A DNA stretch of 64,000 nt from Tellurirhabdus bombi (GCF_021484805.1 NZ_CP090557.1:3050001-3114000), one strand, 5' to 3'; counted from the stretch's first letter, positions 42,371 through 51,428 are shown. Notes: generated by a model not told the origin, from the sequence alone. Numbers and translations are program-made.

Positions 42371-43663
42371 CTAGACCGCTTTTTCGAGGGTGACGTTTTC
42401 GGATTCGGATAGTTGGATAATCAATTGAGGCATAGTAAGGGCGGGCTCCTCCTGAGGTAATAACTCCTTTTCGCGCCGGTTCATGATGGGTTTTTCCAGC
42501 CAGTTATAAAGCCCCAGCGATACGGCCACCGAAAGAACCAGATAGAGCGAAAAGATACTTAAACTAACAAGGGTGCTCTGAAAATAAGACACCCCCAGAT
42601 ATGGCTGCACTTTTTTGATCTTGTCTAAAATCAGAAAGTCATGCACCAGATAAAGCGAATACGAAATGATGCTGAAGGTAGTAATGCCTTTGGCGATCAC
42701 ATTCAGGCCCGGGGTCGGTCGTAGCGATTTTAGCTGGTCAAAGAAAGGCAGGATAAGCAAAATGCCCCCGCTGTTAACGGTGAAGAGAAAAGCATAGGTG
42801 AACAAGCTGACTGGCCCAGTAGTTAACGACTGATTGTGTTGGTACAGCAGGCTGAGGATAAGAAGCCCAGCAACCAGACTAGAGTGCCGGTACTTTTTCC
42901 ACAATGGCTCAAAATAATACTTGGTGTAAGCCCCCAAAACACCGAACATCAGCGAATCAAGGCGAAAAACAACGACCTTGCGGACCTGGCTATCCCAGTC
43001 GGAAAGAGTCAAGGTGCCTTCCTGGGAAAACTTATACAACCGAAACGCCAGCCCCAGCAGCAAGACAGAGGCGATGGTAGCCATCAATGGATACTGCTTC
43101 GGGGAGGAAGGTCCGGCGATTTTACGGAAGAAAAGCAGCAACAGGGGCAAGCTCAAATAAAACCATTCTTCAACGGCCAGACTCCAGGCTACGCTGAAAA
43201 ACGTGGGATGGGCTGTCAAGAGATTTTGCGAGAAGATGATGTATTTAGTCCAGACGTCGATCTTGAGGTAAATCGGTTTGTTAAACAAAACCGGTCCCAG
43301 CACCAACACCGGCAGTAGTCCTACCAGCAGAATGGCATAATAGTTAGGCAGGGTTCTGAGCCACCTCCGCTTCCAGAAGCCCAGGATGAGGGCCGGAGTA
43401 AAGTGGGTAAAACCCACAAATTGCCGAATGATGATAGACCCGATGAGAAACCCGCTCAGGACGAAAAACAAATCGACACCATCGATGAGCAAAACCCGGT
43501 AGATGCCCGGGATGCAGTGGTTAATTAGCGGGAATCCATGCGAAAGCAGTACCATCAAAATAGCCAGGCTTCGGAGCATGTCCAGGCCTAGAATTCGCTT
43601 GGAGGCATCGGGAAACTGAAAGGTTTTCGCCAGAGCAGACTGAATATTTTTTAAGAAGACCAT
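42371..43663 (-). CDS. acyltransferase family 3 membrane protein (OafA/YrhL-like)
   Basis: A 430-residue polytopic protein from ATG 43663; a longer start nine codons upstream is possible. ILGLDMLRSLAILMVLLSHGFPLI contains the catalytic-type His of acyltransferase 3 proteins, and GVDLFFVLSGFLIGSIIIRQF the conserved second motif; WSLAVEEWFYLSLPLLLL is the third. About ten TM helices follow. Such enzymes move acetyl or other acyl groups onto surface polysaccharide or lipid sugars. It borders the glycosyltransferase cluster at 44-50 kb and probably decorates its product. The 547 bases to its right hold no gene. Confidence 0.9.
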   Translation of the reverse strand: MVFLKNIQSALAKTFQFPDASKRILGLDMLRSLAILMVLLSHGFPLINHCIPGIYRVLLIDGVDLFFVLSGFLIGSIIIRQFVGFTHFTPALILGFWKRRWLRTLPNYYAILLVGLLPVLVLGPVLFNKPIYLKIDVWTKYIIFSQNLLTAHPTFFSVAWSLAVEEWFYLSLPLLLLFFRKIAGPSSPKQYPLMATIASVLLLGLAFRLYKFSQEGTLTLSDWDSQVRKVVVFRLDSLMFGVLGAYTKYYFEPLWKKYRHSSLVAGLLILSLLYQHNQSLTTGPVSLFTYAFLFTVNSGGILLILPFFDQLKSLRPTPGLNVIAKGITTFSIISYSLYLVHDFLILDKIKKVQPYLGVSYFQSTLVSLSIFSLYLVLSVAVSLGLYNWLEKPIMNRREKELLPQEEPALTMPQLIIQLSESENVTLEKAV

Positions 43664-44210
43664 CGTTAGGAGTGCGTCAACTTTACACAAGGTGGTAGGC
43701 TAACGGTTTTCCAGACACCATTGGGGGAGGTGCTTTGATCAGCCAGGAGACACGGCAAAGAGATAAGATAGCCACTTGCATTCAATCGGTCTAGAGCCAT
43801 TGAAAGGGCCGTCTTCAGGGCGGAACGCATTACGTTTGGGTACAAGTTTAAATCGATAAGGAGCTGTAAATGATGGTAGCAATGTCCTAAATTAATTGGA
43901 TCAGATCAAATGTCAAATAGGCCACAACCAATTTCCGGGCGAATCAGAAAAAGTCACTTTGACCCTAGTATAAGTCATGGTGTATATTAAAGTATCCTTA
44001 AATCAAACGGGAAGTAAAATGCACCAGACGAACTATTGAGTAGTTTTACTAGATTTGTATACCAAATGATTCTTAAAAGACTTGTTCGCTAAGCTTTGTT
44101 TCTTTGCTTTGTTGTGGTTTTTAGAATAGTTTTTTCGATAAAAGTCCTACAAGGCGATTTTTATTCGTAGTTTAGATGACCGTCAGCTTGGACTATATTT
44201 TTGAGTTATA
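43664..44210. other. intergenic region between acyltransferase and glycosyltransferase cluster
   Basis: About 547 bases, divergent, no supportable gene. A TATTTTTG element at 44196-44203 lies only seven bases before the rightward ATG, so that transcript may be nearly leaderless; its -33 region has only TTTAG. Otherwise AT-rich and featureless. Confidence 0.5.
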
Positions 44211-45197
44211 ATGCAGTATTTCTGTACTCTGTTTAATTCGGCGTACCTCTCGCGGGGCCTGGCTATGTATTTCTCCCTGGTTGAGCAATGCGCAGACTTC
44301 CACCTGTATGTATTTGCTTTTGATGACCACTGTCACAGGGTGCTCCAAGATATGGACCTAAAGCACGCGACGGTCATTTCCCTCAGCGAATTTGAAAACG
44401 AGGAGCTATTGGCAGTAAAAGCTGACCGCACGGCGGGCGAATATTGCTGGACCTGTACGTCGTCTACAATCTGGTACTGTATTCACACGTATTCCTTGGA
44501 TCACTGCACCTACATCGATGCCGACCTTTTATTCTTTGCCGATCCAAAAGTGCTGACGGATGAAATGGGGGAGGCTTCGGTCCTTATTACGGAGCATCGT
44601 TATAGCGCAGCGCATGACCAGTCGGCGTTAAGCGGCATCTATTGTGTTCAGTTCATCACCTTTAAGCGTACTCCCGCCGGACTCGAAGCCTTGGATTGGT
44701 GGCGCAAAGCCTGTCTGGCCTGGTGTTACCGACGTTTTGAAGACGGTAAATTTGGCGATCAGAAATACCTCGATGACTGGACAACGCGCTTTGAAGGCGT
44801 ACACGTTCTGAAGCACATTGGCGGCGGCGTGGCTCCCTGGAATAACCAGGAATATACGTATCAGAAAAAAGAAGGTCGGGTCTGGGTTAAAACTGCTTTG
44901 GAAGAACAGCCGCTCGTTTTTTACCATTTTCACGATTTCCGGTACTGCATTGACCAAGTTTTCCGGCTTACCGACGAACAGTATAAGCTGAAAAAAGAGG
45001 CGATTGACTTTGTATACCGGCCGTATGTCCGGTCGCTAGCGGTTGCCGAAAAGAAAATCAGACTGCTCGACCAGGCGACTGTTTTCCATGAACCTTTGTT
45101 TTCGCTAAGTTGGGTAAAAACCAACTTAGGTCGAAAGACGAATTTTTTACTCACAGGCTCTTACAAGAATTATTATAAACAAAGCAAGCTTTACTAA
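44211..45197 (+). CDS. glycosyltransferase (GT8-like, DxD type)
   Basis: A 328-residue cytoplasmic enzyme. MQYFCTLFNSAYLSRGLAMY at the N terminus and YIDADLLFFADPKVL (the metal- and nucleotide-sugar-binding DxD) are typical of GT8-like enzymes of surface polysaccharide clusters; HIGGGVAPWN and FYHFHDFRY further on hold conserved His of the C-terminal half. The family is related to proteins that add hexoses to LPS or exopolysaccharide. First gene of a four-gene rightward run (44211-47407) with short gaps, so probably an operon. Confidence 0.8.
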   Translation: MQYFCTLFNSAYLSRGLAMYFSLVEQCADFHLYVFAFDDHCHRVLQDMDLKHATVISLSEFENEELLAVKADRTAGEYCWTCTSSTIWYCIHTYSLDHCTYIDADLLFFADPKVLTDEMGEASVLITEHRYSAAHDQSALSGIYCVQFITFKRTPAGLEALDWWRKACLAWCYRRFEDGKFGDQKYLDDWTTRFEGVHVLKHIGGGVAPWNNQEYTYQKKEGRVWVKTALEEQPLVFYHFHDFRYCIDQVFRLTDEQYKLKKEAIDFVYRPYVRSLAVAEKKIRLLDQATVFHEPLFSLSWVKTNLGRKTNFLLTGSYKNYYKQSKLY

Positions 45198-45208
45198 CTA
45201 CTATCTTC

Positions 45209-45637
45209 GTGGCCCACTTAATTAATCTGAAGACATTTACCGATGCACGCGGTAATCTCACTGTCATTGAAAAAGTAGTCCCTTTTTCAATAAAGCGTAT
45301 CTTTTATATTTACGGTGTCGATGACTCTGTTCGGGGTGGTCACAGGCATAAAACAACGATCCAGGCCGCTATTTGCCTGCGAGGAAGCTGTACGATTTAT
45401 AATAATAATAATAGAGTTCAGGAAGAATTTGTCTTGGATTCGGCTGACAAATGCCTTTTGCTTAAGCCGGAGGACTGGCATCAAATGTTTGATTTTAGCG
45501 AAGACGCCATCCTGATGGTATTGGCTTCCGAGCACTTTGATCCGCAGGATTATATCTACGAGCCTTATGATTACCGAGATGATCAGTTTCTAAAAGCGGC
45601 TACTCGCCTTTTAGAGCGGGAAGTTGCATTTCTGTAA
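45209..45637 (+). CDS. FdtA/QdtA-type cupin (dTDP-4-oxo-6-deoxyhexose 3,4-ketoisomerase-like)
   Basis: A 142-residue single cupin starting at GTG 45209, 11 bases after the preceding stop. TDARGNLTVIEKVVPFSIKRIFYIYGV and VRGGHRHKTTIQAAICLRGSC are the WxcM/FdtA/QdtA signature, with the active-site His pair in GGHRHK. Relatives isomerise dTDP-4-keto-6-deoxyglucose to the 3-keto sugar, leading to 3-amino-3,6-dideoxyhexoses. The aminotransferase, acyltransferase and RmlA/RmlB genes of that route are not in the window, so either they are elsewhere or this copy has another sugar substrate. Confidence 0.88.
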   Translation: MAHLINLKTFTDARGNLTVIEKVVPFSIKRIFYIYGVDDSVRGGHRHKTTIQAAICLRGSCTIYNNNNRVQEEFVLDSADKCLLLKPEDWHQMFDFSEDAILMVLASEHFDPQDYIYEPYDYRDDQFLKAATRLLEREVAFL

Positions 45638-45700
45638 CGTGCTTTTACACGACTGATTTACAGCGGGAAAGAGGATTGTAGGAAACTTAATGTCGTTCAT

Positions 45701-46495
45701 GTGATTAATTATTTACGGAGAAAGAAGCGGAATAAGCCGGAGTACGGATGGTTTGGTCGCTATTCATCCTGGCAGGACGCTTCTGCGGTGGCCGATGGGT
45801 ACGAAAAAGAAAATATTCTGGAAAAGACCAAGGAGGCGCTGCTGAAAGTGAAGCGTAGAGAAGCCGTTTATGAACGGGATTCGGTACTTTTCGACAAAAA
45901 AGAATATCCCTTTCCGCTAATTTCCTTTCTGCTGCATACCGCCCTTCAGAAAGAAGCTCCGTTGCACATACTTGACTTTGGCGGTTCGCTGGGAAGCACT
46001 TATTTCCAGGTGAAAGAGTTTTTGACGCCTCGCGTTTGTGCTAGCTGGAGCATTGTGGAGCAGGAGCATTACATTGCCTGCGGCCAGGCGCTTTTTGAGG
46101 ATGAAGTGCTTAAATTCTTTCACTCGATTGATGAATGCCTGGCGGCCTATCCCGTGGATCTGATTATTCTTTCCAGCGTTGTCCAGTACCTGCCCGACCC
46201 TCACCGTTTTCTGGATAGCCTGACTGCCCACGGTTTCGAAGCAATCCTGTTCGACCGCACTGCTTTCGTCAAGGAAAGCAAAGACCGACTGACGGTTCAG
46301 AAAGTTTGGCCGAACATTTATGAAGCCTCGTATCCGACCTGGTTTTTCAACGAAGTGGGCTTTTTAAAGCATTTTGCCAGGGAGTATGAGATTAAAGCGG
46401 AATTCAAGACCTACGTGGAAGGCGAGGCGGTTGTTGACATCGATCATGAACCCATCGGCTACGAAAAGGGCTTTTTTCTGGTTAAAAAGCATTGA
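45701..46495 (+). CDS. TIGR04325 family methyltransferase
   Basis: A 264-residue protein starting at GTG 45701 (the ATG 11 bases earlier is closed by a stop at once). PEYGWFGRYSSWQDASAVADGYEKENILEK is the N-terminal signature of the TIGR04325 group found in O-antigen and capsule clusters; ILDFGGSLGSTYFQ is the S-adenosylmethionine-binding motif I and LIILSSVVQYLPDPHRFL a later methyltransferase motif. Probably methylates a sugar in the polysaccharide made by this locus. Cytoplasmic. Confidence 0.85.
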   Translation: MINYLRRKKRNKPEYGWFGRYSSWQDASAVADGYEKENILEKTKEALLKVKRREAVYERDSVLFDKKEYPFPLISFLLHTALQKEAPLHILDFGGSLGSTYFQVKEFLTPRVCASWSIVEQEHYIACGQALFEDEVLKFFHSIDECLAAYPVDLIILSSVVQYLPDPHRFLDSLTAHGFEAILFDRTAFVKESKDRLTVQKVWPNIYEASYPTWFFNEVGFLKHFAREYEIKAEFKTYVEGEAVVDIDHEPIGYEKGFFLVKKH

Positions 46496-46537
46496 CGGTT
46501 GGCTAGCACCGTGCTTTTAGAAGCTGCCTGATTTAGT

Positions 46538-47407
46538 ATGCCTGCGTCTTTCCCCAAAATCTCTGTAATTACGCCCTCGTTTAATCAAGGTAAATACCTG
46601 GAAGACACCATACTTTCGGTGATTAGACAAGGGTACCCCAATCTGGAATACATCATCATTGATGGCGGCAGCACAGACGATTCCGTGGCTATCATTAAAA
46701 AATACGAGCAACAGCTGTCGTATTGGGTAAGCGAACCAGACAACGGCCTTTACCACGCCCTACAAAAAGGCTTTGCGAGATCGACCGGTGAGGTCATGGC
46801 CTGGATTAATTCCGACGACATGTACCACAAAAAAAGCCTCTTTACGGCGGCGGCTATTTTTGAACGGTTTGAGCACGTGCGGTGGATCATGGGCAGCAAT
46901 ACCTTTTTTGACGAAGAGGGCCAGCCTTTTGTCTATGAAGAGGAGCCGTACCAGCAACGGTGGTCTAAGTGGCGCCTGTATTTCTACCAGGGCAAGTTTA
47001 TTCAACAGGAATCTGTTTTCTGGAAGCGGACGTTGTGGGAAGAGGCAGGTAGCTTTGTCAATTTAGACTATTCGTTGGCCGCTGATTTTGAGCTTTGGCT
47101 TCGGTTTTTTCGCTACGACACACTGTACACCACCTCCTTTCTGCTCGGCGGCTTTCGGCTTAGAAACGAAAACCAGAAGAGTCTTGATCAAAGAAAAGCC
47201 TACCTGGATGAGGTGCAGGCTTTGCTGACGCAGGAGCGGAAACAGACTGGCGATGAAGCTTATTTTTGGTATTGCCGCCTGATGATGGGGCTGGTCCGCC
47301 TGTTTCCATTCAGAAAGTGGCGGGAGCGAATGGCGCTAAAAGTGTTAAAGTTGCCCAAAAAGATCGTGTTTGACCGGGCGCGGGGTTTTGTGTTGAGTAA
47401 GCGATAA
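46538..47407 (+). CDS. glycosyltransferase family 2
   Basis: A 289-residue GT-A enzyme: FPKISVITPSFNQGKYLEDTI, IIIDGGSTDDSV and AWINSDDMYHKKSL (the DxD-equivalent NSDDM). This SFNQ/NSDD subtype is common in polysaccharide clusters of Bacteroidota. No membrane segment. Last gene of the rightward run; its stop is four bases from the stop of a convergent GT2 gene with no terminator between. Confidence 0.9.
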   Translation: MPASFPKISVITPSFNQGKYLEDTILSVIRQGYPNLEYIIIDGGSTDDSVAIIKKYEQQLSYWVSEPDNGLYHALQKGFARSTGEVMAWINSDDMYHKKSLFTAAAIFERFEHVRWIMGSNTFFDEEGQPFVYEEEPYQQRWSKWRLYFYQGKFIQQESVFWKRTLWEEAGSFVNLDYSLAADFELWLRFFRYDTLYTTSFLLGGFRLRNENQKSLDQRKAYLDEVQALLTQERKQTGDEAYFWYCRLMMGLVRLFPFRKWRERMALKVLKLPKKIVFDRARGFVLSKR

Positions 47408-47411
47408 CTGG

Positions 47412-48104
47412 TTAAGAAGCGGCAAGGGTTGCTTTTAGTCGTTTGAACAGGAAGCGCAACCAGATCGCCAGCCCGTAATTCTGCAAGATGAAGGTGGCTT
47501 TTCGCTTTTCGAAGAGCTGATCTTTGTGCAGGGAGGAAACGCCGGTGTGGCTAAAAGTCGCAATGACATAATCCCTGAATTCGAAGCGATAGTCCTGATC
47601 TTTCCAGCACCACATGTTCAGAATGTGATCGGCAGAAATGGGGTAAGCCGTATTGAAACGGTATTTTTGAAAGACACTGGCGGGGTAAATCATCGCCTGG
47701 TGGTTAATTCCGGTTTTGGCGTGGTGATAGGCCGAGAGCTGCCCCAGATATTTTTGACGATTCTTCCAGACGCTTCCGTAATAAATCGCTCCGGGGTCTT
47801 CCAGGGCTTCGGCTAATTTTGAAAATTCTGGGGTAAGTTCGTCATCCGCACCAATAAAATAAACCCATTGGCCCCTGACATGGTCAAGGGCCTTATTCAT
47901 GGCGTCATAAATTCCCCGGTCTTTTTCGCTCTTCCAGAAAGCTATTTTTTTAGAATTCGCTTGAAGAATGGCTACTGTCCCATCGGTGCTGGCACCATCC
48001 ATCACGATGATTTCCAGATCACTATAGGATTGTTGAAAGATACTATCGAGGCATCTTTGCAAGCAGGTAGCGGCGTTGCGGGTAACTAAAATAATAGAAA
48101 TCAT
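47412..48104 (-). CDS. glycosyltransferase family 2 (WcaA/PgaC-like short form)
   Basis: A 230-residue enzyme from ATG 48104 (MISIILVTRNA). LVTRNAATCLQRCLDSIFQQSY, IVMDGASTDGTV, WKSEKDRGIYDAMNKAL and FIGADDEL are GT2 motifs of the type that transfers hexoses or deoxyhexoses in colanic-acid-like pathways. Lies downstream of two further GT2 genes with a nine-base gap, so one operon. Confidence 0.9.
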   Translation of the reverse strand: MISIILVTRNAATCLQRCLDSIFQQSYSDLEIIVMDGASTDGTVAILQANSKKIAFWKSEKDRGIYDAMNKALDHVRGQWVYFIGADDELTPEFSKLAEALEDPGAIYYGSVWKNRQKYLGQLSAYHHAKTGINHQAMIYPASVFQKYRFNTAYPISADHILNMWCWKDQDYRFEFRDYVIATFSHTGVSSLHKDQLFEKRKATFILQNYGLAIWLRFLFKRLKATLAAS

Positions 48105-48113
48105 GGGCAAGCA

Positions 48114-48956
48114 TTACACAAGAACAGCCACGCGCTCATCACTGTACTGGTTGACACCCATGTTGCAGTAAACGACCTTATTGGCAATGGTAAGTGCCAG
48201 TTTTCTTTCGTTCTCCGGGCACCGAGTCCGGGATTGTTCCGGGTGATACATGTGGAAAACGATTCCTCCAAATTTGATGGTTCTTTTCTTGAGGCCGGCA
48301 TTCATAAGCCTGGCTGCAATGTCGTTATCTTCTTTTCCCCAGCCGTAAAACTCTTCGTTATAGCCGTTAATGCGGATGAGGTCTGCGCGCCAGAAAGCCA
48401 TATTGCAGCCCCTTAACTTGTTGATGTCGTTGGGTTTATAGCGATCAGCGAAGTAGTCTCGCAAAAATTTTATCTGGAACCGATTCGTGTGGTTACTAAT
48501 ACCCAGGGCCAGAATACCGGTGCTGGTTTTTTTCGTACGAAGCAGTCGTTCAGACAGTTTATCATTCATCAGGACTCGACTCCCGGTAATAAATGTGCCT
48601 GGTTTGCTGAGGTCAAGGTGATCTTGAACGAAATGTTTATGAAGAATCAGATCGCCGTCTACCTGAATGATGTATTCGTGGGAAGCGCGGGCAATGGCCT
48701 TGTTACGGATTTTGGCCAGTTGGAAACCTTCATCTTCCTGCCATACGTGAATCAGGGGAATGGGAAAGTGCGCCTTCATGCGCTCAATCAGCGAGTACGT
48801 TTCGATCGTCGAACCGTCATCGGCAACGATCACTTCGTCGGGAAGCACAGACTGGCGACAAACGCTAAGTAAACAAAGGTGCAGGGCCTCCGGCCAGTTG
48901 TAAGTTGAAATAATAAGGGTCGTTTTTATTCCACGTTTCGAGTTAACTGCGGCCAT
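48114..48956 (-). CDS. glycosyltransferase family 2 with GT7-type C-terminal domain
   Basis: A 280-residue enzyme: TTLIISTYNWPEALHLCLLSV, VIVADDGSTIETYSLIE, IIQVDGDLILHKHFV and the galactosyltransferase-like C-terminal motif RGCNMAFWRADLIRINGYNEEFYGWGKEDNDIAARL. The WGKEDNDI stretch is shared with chondroitin-polymerase-type and beta-1,4-galactosyltransferase-like enzymes. Its start overlaps the end of the upstream paralogue by 14 bases. The two proteins share the whole plan and many identical stretches (LIISTYNWP, VIVADDGS/VIIADDGS, QVDGD). Confidence 0.9.
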   Translation of the reverse strand: MAAVNSKRGIKTTLIISTYNWPEALHLCLLSVCRQSVLPDEVIVADDGSTIETYSLIERMKAHFPIPLIHVWQEDEGFQLAKIRNKAIARASHEYIIQVDGDLILHKHFVQDHLDLSKPGTFITGSRVLMNDKLSERLLRTKKTSTGILALGISNHTNRFQIKFLRDYFADRYKPNDINKLRGCNMAFWRADLIRINGYNEEFYGWGKEDNDIAARLMNAGLKKRTIKFGGIVFHMYHPEQSRTRCPENERKLALTIANKVVYCNMGVNQYSDERVAVLV

Positions 48957-49734
48957 ATCCGTTACGACAGGTTTTGACTTTGTTAATGATGGCCTCTTCG
49001 ACTATTTTCGAGTGAAAAGGTTCGTTTTCCTTTTGTAATTCATCATGATGGAGGTGAAATTGGATAGCACTTAGTTTAATGATCTTCTTGATAATGGAAT
49101 TGTTAATGAATCGGGCGGCCAGTTCTTCGTCTTCGTGTCCCCAGCCTTGCAAATCATTGTTGTAACCATTCACGCGAATAAAGTCAGACTTCCAGAAGGC
49201 CAGATTACTTCCCCGTACGTTGCGGCATTTCATTTCCTTTCGTTCACCGAGCGATTTCAGGGCGGGTAGGCGCAGCGCATTCAGCCGGTTGTAAACCCCG
49301 CTCGAAAAAAAATGCAGGGTAGGACTGGGGCTGCCTAGCAATTCGGCTGTCCGGGTGGCCGTCAATCGGGCCCGGGTACCTCTAACAAACGTGCCCGGCT
49401 CGGCTGCGACCAGGTGGTCTTTGACAAAAAGTGGATGCAGAATCACATCGCCATCTACCTGAATGAGGTAGTCGGCTGAACTCTGTTTCACCGCTTTGTT
49501 CAGAATTTCGGCCTTGCGAAAACCCAGGTCGTCGTGCCACGCATGTACGAGCGGAACGGGGAAATGCGGTTGCATTTCTTCGATCAGGGCGCGCGTCTCT
49601 TCGCCTGAGCCGTCGTCAGCGATGATCACGTCGTCAGGAAGAACCTTTTGCTGGGCCGCGCTTGTCAGGCAATGTTTCAGGGCAGCGGGCCAATTATAGG
49701 TAGAAATTATCAGGGACGTTCTGGGAACCAACAT
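48943..49734 (-). CDS. glycosyltransferase family 2 with GT7-type C-terminal domain (paralogue)
   Basis: A 263-residue enzyme of the same build as its downstream neighbour: RTSLIISTYNWPAALKHCL, VIIADDGSGEETRALIE, LIQVDGDVILHPLFV and RGSNLAFWKSDFIRVNGYNNDLQGWGHEDEELAARF. A tandem duplication followed by divergence is the simplest origin. First gene of the leftward glycosyltransferase run. It carries a clear promoter upstream. Confidence 0.9.
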   Translation of the reverse strand: MLVPRTSLIISTYNWPAALKHCLTSAAQQKVLPDDVIIADDGSGEETRALIEEMQPHFPVPLVHAWHDDLGFRKAEILNKAVKQSSADYLIQVDGDVILHPLFVKDHLVAAEPGTFVRGTRARLTATRTAELLGSPSPTLHFFSSGVYNRLNALRLPALKSLGERKEMKCRNVRGSNLAFWKSDFIRVNGYNNDLQGWGHEDEELAARFINNSIIKKIIKLSAIQFHLHHDELQKENEPFHSKIVEEAIINKVKTCRNGYGRS

Positions 49735-49769
49735 TCAATTCGTTGTCTCTTAAAGATGCATATCATGCG

Positions 49770-49801
49770 CAAAGTCACCGAGTGCCAACTAGCACACGCA
49801 A
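49770..49801 (-). promoter_or_regulatory. candidate promoter for the leftward glycosyltransferase run
   Basis: Read leftward: TTG (complement at 49799-49801), 21 bases, then TGACTTTGC (complement at 49769-49777), one mismatch from TAnnTTTGC. Transcription would start about 30 bases before the ATG at 49734. Confidence 0.45.
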
Positions 49802-50086
49802 CTTTTTATCCTTTTTCCCAGAAAATACGTCTATTCCTGGCCTGGTGTAGACCGGCGGTTGGTGAAGTTAAGTAATAATTCATGAAGAAGATAAAAGTAT
49901 GTGTTATTCTAATTAACTTATGCAAATATAGAAATTTGACATAAAGTTCTAAGTATAAACCTATATTTTTTTAGGCAATTATACTCAAAAAATTCATGTG
50001 TAACTGATTCTGATAAAGATTTTGCCAGAATAAGTGGAGTTGGTTGGTGAAAACGTGTTAGAGGCTAGCCTTTTCTTAGAAGTAGT
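49802..50086. other. AT-rich intergenic region
   Basis: About 285 bases between the glycosyltransferase promoter and the terminator of the next leftward gene. No gene or repeat seen. Confidence 0.5.
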
Positions 50087-50135
50087 ACCTCACAAGAAAG
50101 CCCCGGAGTGTGTCTCCGGGGCTTTCTTGTGAGGT
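50087..50135 (-). terminator. 22-bp perfect hairpin after the lipocalin-like gene
   Basis: ACCTCACAAGAAAGCCCCGGAG (arms 50087-50108 and 50114-50135, perfectly complementary) with a five-base loop TGTGT. It lies 11 bases beyond the stop of the leftward gene. The stem is unusually long; the T-rich part is inside the stem rather than after it. Confidence 0.8.
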
Positions 50136-50146
50136 AAATAGTAGCC

Positions 50147-50701
50147 TTATAATGCCTTTGCTTTGAATAACATCTGTAACGTTTTGTACTTGGGTTCTTT
50201 AGAAAAATCAACAGTTCCACCGTAGTCCTTATCAATAGATAATAAAGTCAATGCGGAAAGAGCAGCTGCGTTATATTCTTCAGAGGACATATTGACTTTA
50301 GCGACATCTACATTGAGACTGGATAGATCAATATCAGTCTTGCTGATGCTGTTAATCGTAAAGGTCATTCGATCAGAGTCGTCATCTTCAGCGATGAACG
50401 TTAATGTCTTATCGTTGTTGAAAAGCTCCCATTTGCCGGTTACAACTTGTCCGTAATCAAGTACGGTATAAGTATTGTTTTTATTGATTGTTAGTACGTT
50501 GTCATCGCCAAATACGGGTGCATCTTTACTCGGGATGGTATACGTTTTGGCATCGGTTTTAACCTTGAATTCGACAAATTCCCACTTACGTGCCAAAAGC
50601 TCAGCCGTGTTGTTGGGGCTAACTGAATCATCCTTTTTCGAGCAGCCAACCAGAGTGGATACAAATAAGGAAGTTACGAGTAAATAGAACTTAAATTTCA
50701 T
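50147..50701 (-). CDS. lipocalin-like lipoprotein
   Basis: A 184-residue lipoprotein: MKFKFYLLVTSLFVSTLVGC with the lipobox Cys at 20, then a Lys/Asp/Ser linker. The body (LLARKWEFVEFKVKTDAKTY, VLTINKNNTYTVLDYGQVVTGKWELFNNDKTLTF, ITSISKTDIDLSSL) has the strand pattern of the lipocalin-like (DUF4923/DUF5004-type) domains common in Bacteroidota lipoproteins. No substrate is suggested. Probably at the outer membrane, facing the periplasm or the outside. Confidence 0.7.
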   Translation of the reverse strand: MKFKFYLLVTSLFVSTLVGCSKKDDSVSPNNTAELLARKWEFVEFKVKTDAKTYTIPSKDAPVFGDDNVLTINKNNTYTVLDYGQVVTGKWELFNNDKTLTFIAEDDDSDRMTFTINSISKTDIDLSSLNVDVAKVNMSSEEYNAAALSALTLLSIDKDYGGTVDFSKEPKYKTLQMLFKAKAL

Positions 50702-50835
50702 AAAAAAGTAACAAAAGTTTATGAATAAATGAAAACAGGCTCTAATGTATATAAAAACATTAAATAAAGTATTGTCATTTATTTATCGGTCAAGACCTGC
50801 GCTTTTGCTACTTACCGGGGCTGAGGGGCTCTGGC

Positions 50836-51282
50836 TTAGAAATTGCGTATTTTACACTGTACGGTTACTGAGGGAGATTTAACCTCAAACTTGAAATCAT
50901 TGAAAGAAGGTTTACTCATGCCTGATAAATAAAAGTTAGAAAAACCAATTCCTTCTTTGGGGATGCCTATCATATTCTTGTCGAGTTTTCCGTTTTTATT
51001 TTCGTCATCGACCAGGGCAAATCCATAGCTACCCGGTGGTAGGTCGAGATGGACTTTCAGGACTCCATTACTGAGTGAGGTCTTTGGAAAGCGATGTCGG
51101 AAAGCCGGTTTTTCATCTTTGAAGCTTTGCTGGTCTTTAAAGACGCCGACTAAAATCTGACCCTCTGCTGATTTAATGTTGGAAATGGTGAGGTTTACTA
51201 CCTGGGCTTGTCCTAAAAAAGCAGATAAACTGAAAGCAAAGGTCATGAAACCGGTTTTTAAGAATGCGTTTGAAATAGTCAT
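50836..51282 (-). CDS. DUF2141 exported protein
   Basis: A 148-residue protein with a signal peptide (FLKTGFMTFAFSLSAFLGQAQ) and the DUF2141 beta-sandwich: GQILVGVFKDQQSF, LPPGSYGFALVDDENKNGKLDKNMIGIPKEGIGFSN. The DENKNGKLD loop resembles a calcium-binding EF-like turn and the family's FxDxNxNGKLDxN motif is intact. Function unknown; periplasmic or secreted. Separated from the lipocalin-like gene by 134 bases. Confidence 0.88.
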   Translation of the reverse strand: MTISNAFLKTGFMTFAFSLSAFLGQAQVVNLTISNIKSAEGQILVGVFKDQQSFKDEKPAFRHRFPKTSLSNGVLKVHLDLPPGSYGFALVDDENKNGKLDKNMIGIPKEGIGFSNFYLSGMSKPSFNDFKFEVKSPSVTVQCKIRNF

Positions 51283-51428
51283 AAGAAAGATTATTCTGGA
51301 CTTTAGCCAATATTACAAAATCTGATGATTTCGTGCGGCTCGTGCGCCAGCAGATCTAGCGTGTGTAACCTGGAAAAAACAGCTTTCCATTCGTATTTTA
51401 ATGTCTCCTAAAAAGCAGAACGTAAAAA

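Noticed and set aside
45690-45704. ATG just before the TIGR04325 methyltransferase as its start
   Set aside because: It is closed by TGA after four codons; the GTG at 45701 opens the real frame.
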